From positions 1 through 7,969 of the forward strand of contig URQK01000074.1 in the NCBI GenBank assembly GCA_900549975.1: 7,969 bases of DNA, in the 5' to 3' direction. This document shows positions 6,421 to 7,969 of the stretch, one piece after another (the stretch's first letter is position 1; each line of letters begins with the position of its first letter). Both the position numbers and the translations under genes were made by a program. The notes under the pieces are model-generated. The model saw only the letters and a program-made list of their open reading frames with translations. It ran no database searches and had not been told where the DNA came from. This DNA comes from an uncultured Mollicutes bacterium. Its GTDB lineage: Bacteria > Bacillota_I > Bacilli_A > RFN20 > CAG-826.

Positions 6421-7803
6421 ATGGGTAACGAAAACCTGGCATTCAAGTATTCTAATGACATATACGCAACAAGAAAACAAGTATCACAAATGCTCGGAAT
6501 TTCAAACATTGATAAGTTTTGGAATGATATTATTTCTTATCGTAGTCATTATACTTTAAGTTTAAATTTAAGAAACATCGAAAGAATGCCAATCAATTTA
6601 GTATTATCACCAAAAATACTTGATGATTTAGTGGCTAAAGAACGTAAATTATCAAAATTAATGGTAAAATTCGGTAAATTAAGTGATGATGATTATGTAA
6701 AATATTCAGTTAGAAATAATCAATATAATTTAATCCTTACAAATATTGCCCAAAAATATCATATCGATTTTTCGGAAGGATTATTAAATCTTATCATTAG
6801 TGGTAATGCTTCTTCATTAACACCTAGTCAAAATATTTTGTTAAATTACTTTCAAGCATTGCATCATATCGAAACTCGTTTTTATGATCCAATCGATGAA
6901 AAATTATTAAGAACGCTATTAGGCTATTTAGTGTCATCAAATGATGAAAATATTTATCGTAAAGAAGAAATAGAAGATTCCTCATCAAGAATCATTATTG
7001 ATCGTATTTATAGTGCGGCACCAGTTGAACGAATTGTTCCAATGATGAATGATTTATTTGATTTTCTTAATAACAATAGTAATTGTCCAGCCTTAGCTAA
7101 AGCAATTGTGGCTTTCTATTATGTAATGATGATTAAACCATTTGATTTCTTTTCTGAAGAAATGGCTACATTACTTGCTAAATATGTTTTAGCGCATAAT
7201 GACTTTGAAGAACCAAGTGTTCTTATTGATTTTGAATGCTTCATTAATAATTATCAAGAAGACGTTAATTATATAATGAAAGAAGTAAATAAAACTAATG
7301 ATGTAACTTATTTATTGACTTTTATGTTAGATAAAATTACTGAACATATCGATAATATGTCTTCATCAATTGATATTGGTAATTCTAAGTCAATTGAAAA
7401 AGAGTTCTTTAAAAGCGAACCGGATAAAAGTGAACCAGAAGAAAAAATTGAAAAAAAACATGTAGAAGTAGTGGAAAGTCAAGAAGATTTGTTGCATAAT
7501 GTTGATCATGAGGTACGAGTTGCACTTCCTAAACTTCCAATTGGATTAGACGAACGTAACGCTAATGCAATCGCGGAACATTTATTAGAAATGAAACCGA
7601 ACCTTAAACGTGGTGAGGCACAGTTCTATGCTCGACACTGCACAATTGGTAAATATTATACTATCCAACAATATAAAGAAATGAATGAATGTGCTTATGA
7701 GACAGCGCGTACATCCATGGATAATTTGGTTAGTGAAGGATTTTACCAAAAAGAAATGATTAAAAATAAGAAGTATGTATATACTCCAATCCCAAGAAAG
7801 TAG
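6421..7803 (+). CDS. Degenerate Fic-fold protein with C-terminal winged-helix-like region, putative regulator
   Basis: The start is the ATG at 6421, five bases after GAGGTGA; the in-frame GTG at 6412 lies inside that ribosome site. The protein has 460 aa. From residue about 115 the layout follows Fic proteins: ISGN-x-SSLTPSQ (126-137) resembles the inhibitory-helix region S/TxxxEGN, NYFQALHHIE (142-151) follows it, IYSAAPVERIVPMMNDLFDFLN (196-217) matches the usual segment before the catalytic loop, and MIKPFDFFSEEM (237-248) replaces IHPFxDGNGR. The catalytic His is Lys and the nucleotide-binding loop is gone, so AMP transfer is unlikely. A charged linker (about 320-375, with KSEP repeated) leads to a tail (about 400-455) whose YYTIQQYKEMNECAYETARTS pattern resembles the winged helix found at the end of many Fic proteins. 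A DNA-binding or protein-binding regulatory role is inferred. Family assignment is by eye only. Confidence 0.6.
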   Translation: MGNENLAFKYSNDIYATRKQVSQMLGISNIDKFWNDIISYRSHYTLSLNLRNIERMPINLVLSPKILDDLVAKERKLSKLMVKFGKLSDDDYVKYSVRNNQYNLILTNIAQKYHIDFSEGLLNLIISGNASSLTPSQNILLNYFQALHHIETRFYDPIDEKLLRTLLGYLVSSNDENIYRKEEIEDSSSRIIIDRIYSAAPVERIVPMMNDLFDFLNNNSNCPALAKAIVAFYYVMMIKPFDFFSEEMATLLAKYVLAHNDFEEPSVLIDFECFINNYQEDVNYIMKEVNKTNDVTYLLTFMLDKITEHIDNMSSSIDIGNSKSIEKEFFKSEPDKSEPEEKIEKKHVEVVESQEDLLHNVDHEVRVALPKLPIGLDERNANAIAEHLLEMKPNLKRGEAQFYARHCTIGKYYTIQQYKEMNECAYETARTSMDNLVSEGFYQKEMIKNKKYVYTPIPRK

Positions 7804-7812
7804 GTATTTATT

Positions 7813-7969
7813 ATGTTTTTAGATTCCATACACCCATTATTATTTATCGTTATTATTTTGGCTTTTTTCGGACTTATTGCTCTTGTTGTGTTTATTTTAA
7901 GAAAACATTTACCAAGTCTTCGCGATGATGGAGAAAAACCAGCCACTAAAGAAGAAGCAGCAAAAGAAG
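7813..7969 (+). CDS. Small single-pass membrane protein of unknown function (3' partial)
   Basis: The reading frame opens with ATG at 7813, nine bases after the stop of the Fic-like gene, and runs off the window after 52 codons. A weak ribosome site (AGTAGG, 7799-7804) sits 8 bases upstream. Residues 1-8 are short and uncharged overall, residues about 9-30 form one strongly hydrophobic helix (LLFIVIILAFFGLIALVVFI), and then RKHLPSLRDD begins a charged segment rich in Lys and Glu. The positive residues right after the helix suggest the N-terminus faces out and the charged C-terminal part is in the cytoplasm. I do not recognise the family. The close spacing implies cotranscription with the Fic-like gene. 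Confidence 0.75.
   Translation, partial: MFLDSIHPLLFIVIILAFFGLIALVVFILRKHLPSLRDDGEKPATKEEAAKE

Noticed and set aside
1..7969. tRNA, rRNA, insertion sequence, riboswitch or attachment site
   Set aside because: No cloverleaf, rRNA segment, transposase, terminal repeat pair or known riboswitch core was seen on either strand; the spacers are short and accounted for above.

Overview
The window is AT-rich, densely coded bacterial DNA. It uses strong GGTG/AGGAGG-type ribosome sites, T-rich intergenic spacers, and TGG for tryptophan with no TGA codons in any reading frame called as a gene. The proteins (a Cas4/RecB-domain DinG helicase, LepA, a LOG-family protein) point to a low-GC Gram-positive lineage such as Erysipelotrichales, RF39, Acholeplasma or Izemoplasma relatives. 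This is inferred from composition and protein style; no 16S or other definitive marker is present. All genes lie on the + strand.

Layout. (1) Bases 1-2020: the 3' part of a DinG/XPD-family iron-sulfur helicase gene whose N-terminal nuclease domain is cut by the window edge. (2) 2021-2070: a short spacer with a near-perfect AT palindrome and a possible promoter. (3) 2071-4322: a tightly packed three-gene operon of a ureohydrolase (agmatinase-like, speB), a tandemly fused AdoMet-decarboxylase homologue (SpeD-like), and a LOG-family phosphoribohydrolase. No spermidine synthase gene is present. (4) 4323-4484: a spacer with 11-nt direct repeats and a good extended -10 promoter. (5) 4485-6296: lepA, closed by a clear intrinsic terminator. 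(6) 6319-6420: a second spacer with exact 11-nt-phased TTAG repeats and a TTGTAA-N5-TTACAA dyad. (7) 6421-7803: a degenerate Fic-fold protein with a C-terminal winged-helix-like region. Nine bases later comes a small single-pass membrane protein gene, cut by the right edge.

Two items stand out. The first is the SpeD-like protein. It is an internal duplication in which the N-terminal copy has lost both the pyruvoyl-forming serine and the catalytic cysteine, while the C-terminal copy keeps Ser, His and Cys at exactly equivalent positions. Beside an agmatinase-like gene and without a spermidine synthase, it could be a repurposed decarboxylase (for example arginine to agmatine) rather than an AdoMet decarboxylase; this is a hypothesis. 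The second is the pseudo-Fic protein, which has lost the HPFxDGNGR catalytic motif but kept the fold and a DNA-binding-like tail. It sits behind a promoter region full of ordered repeats, so it may be a regulator, possibly of itself.
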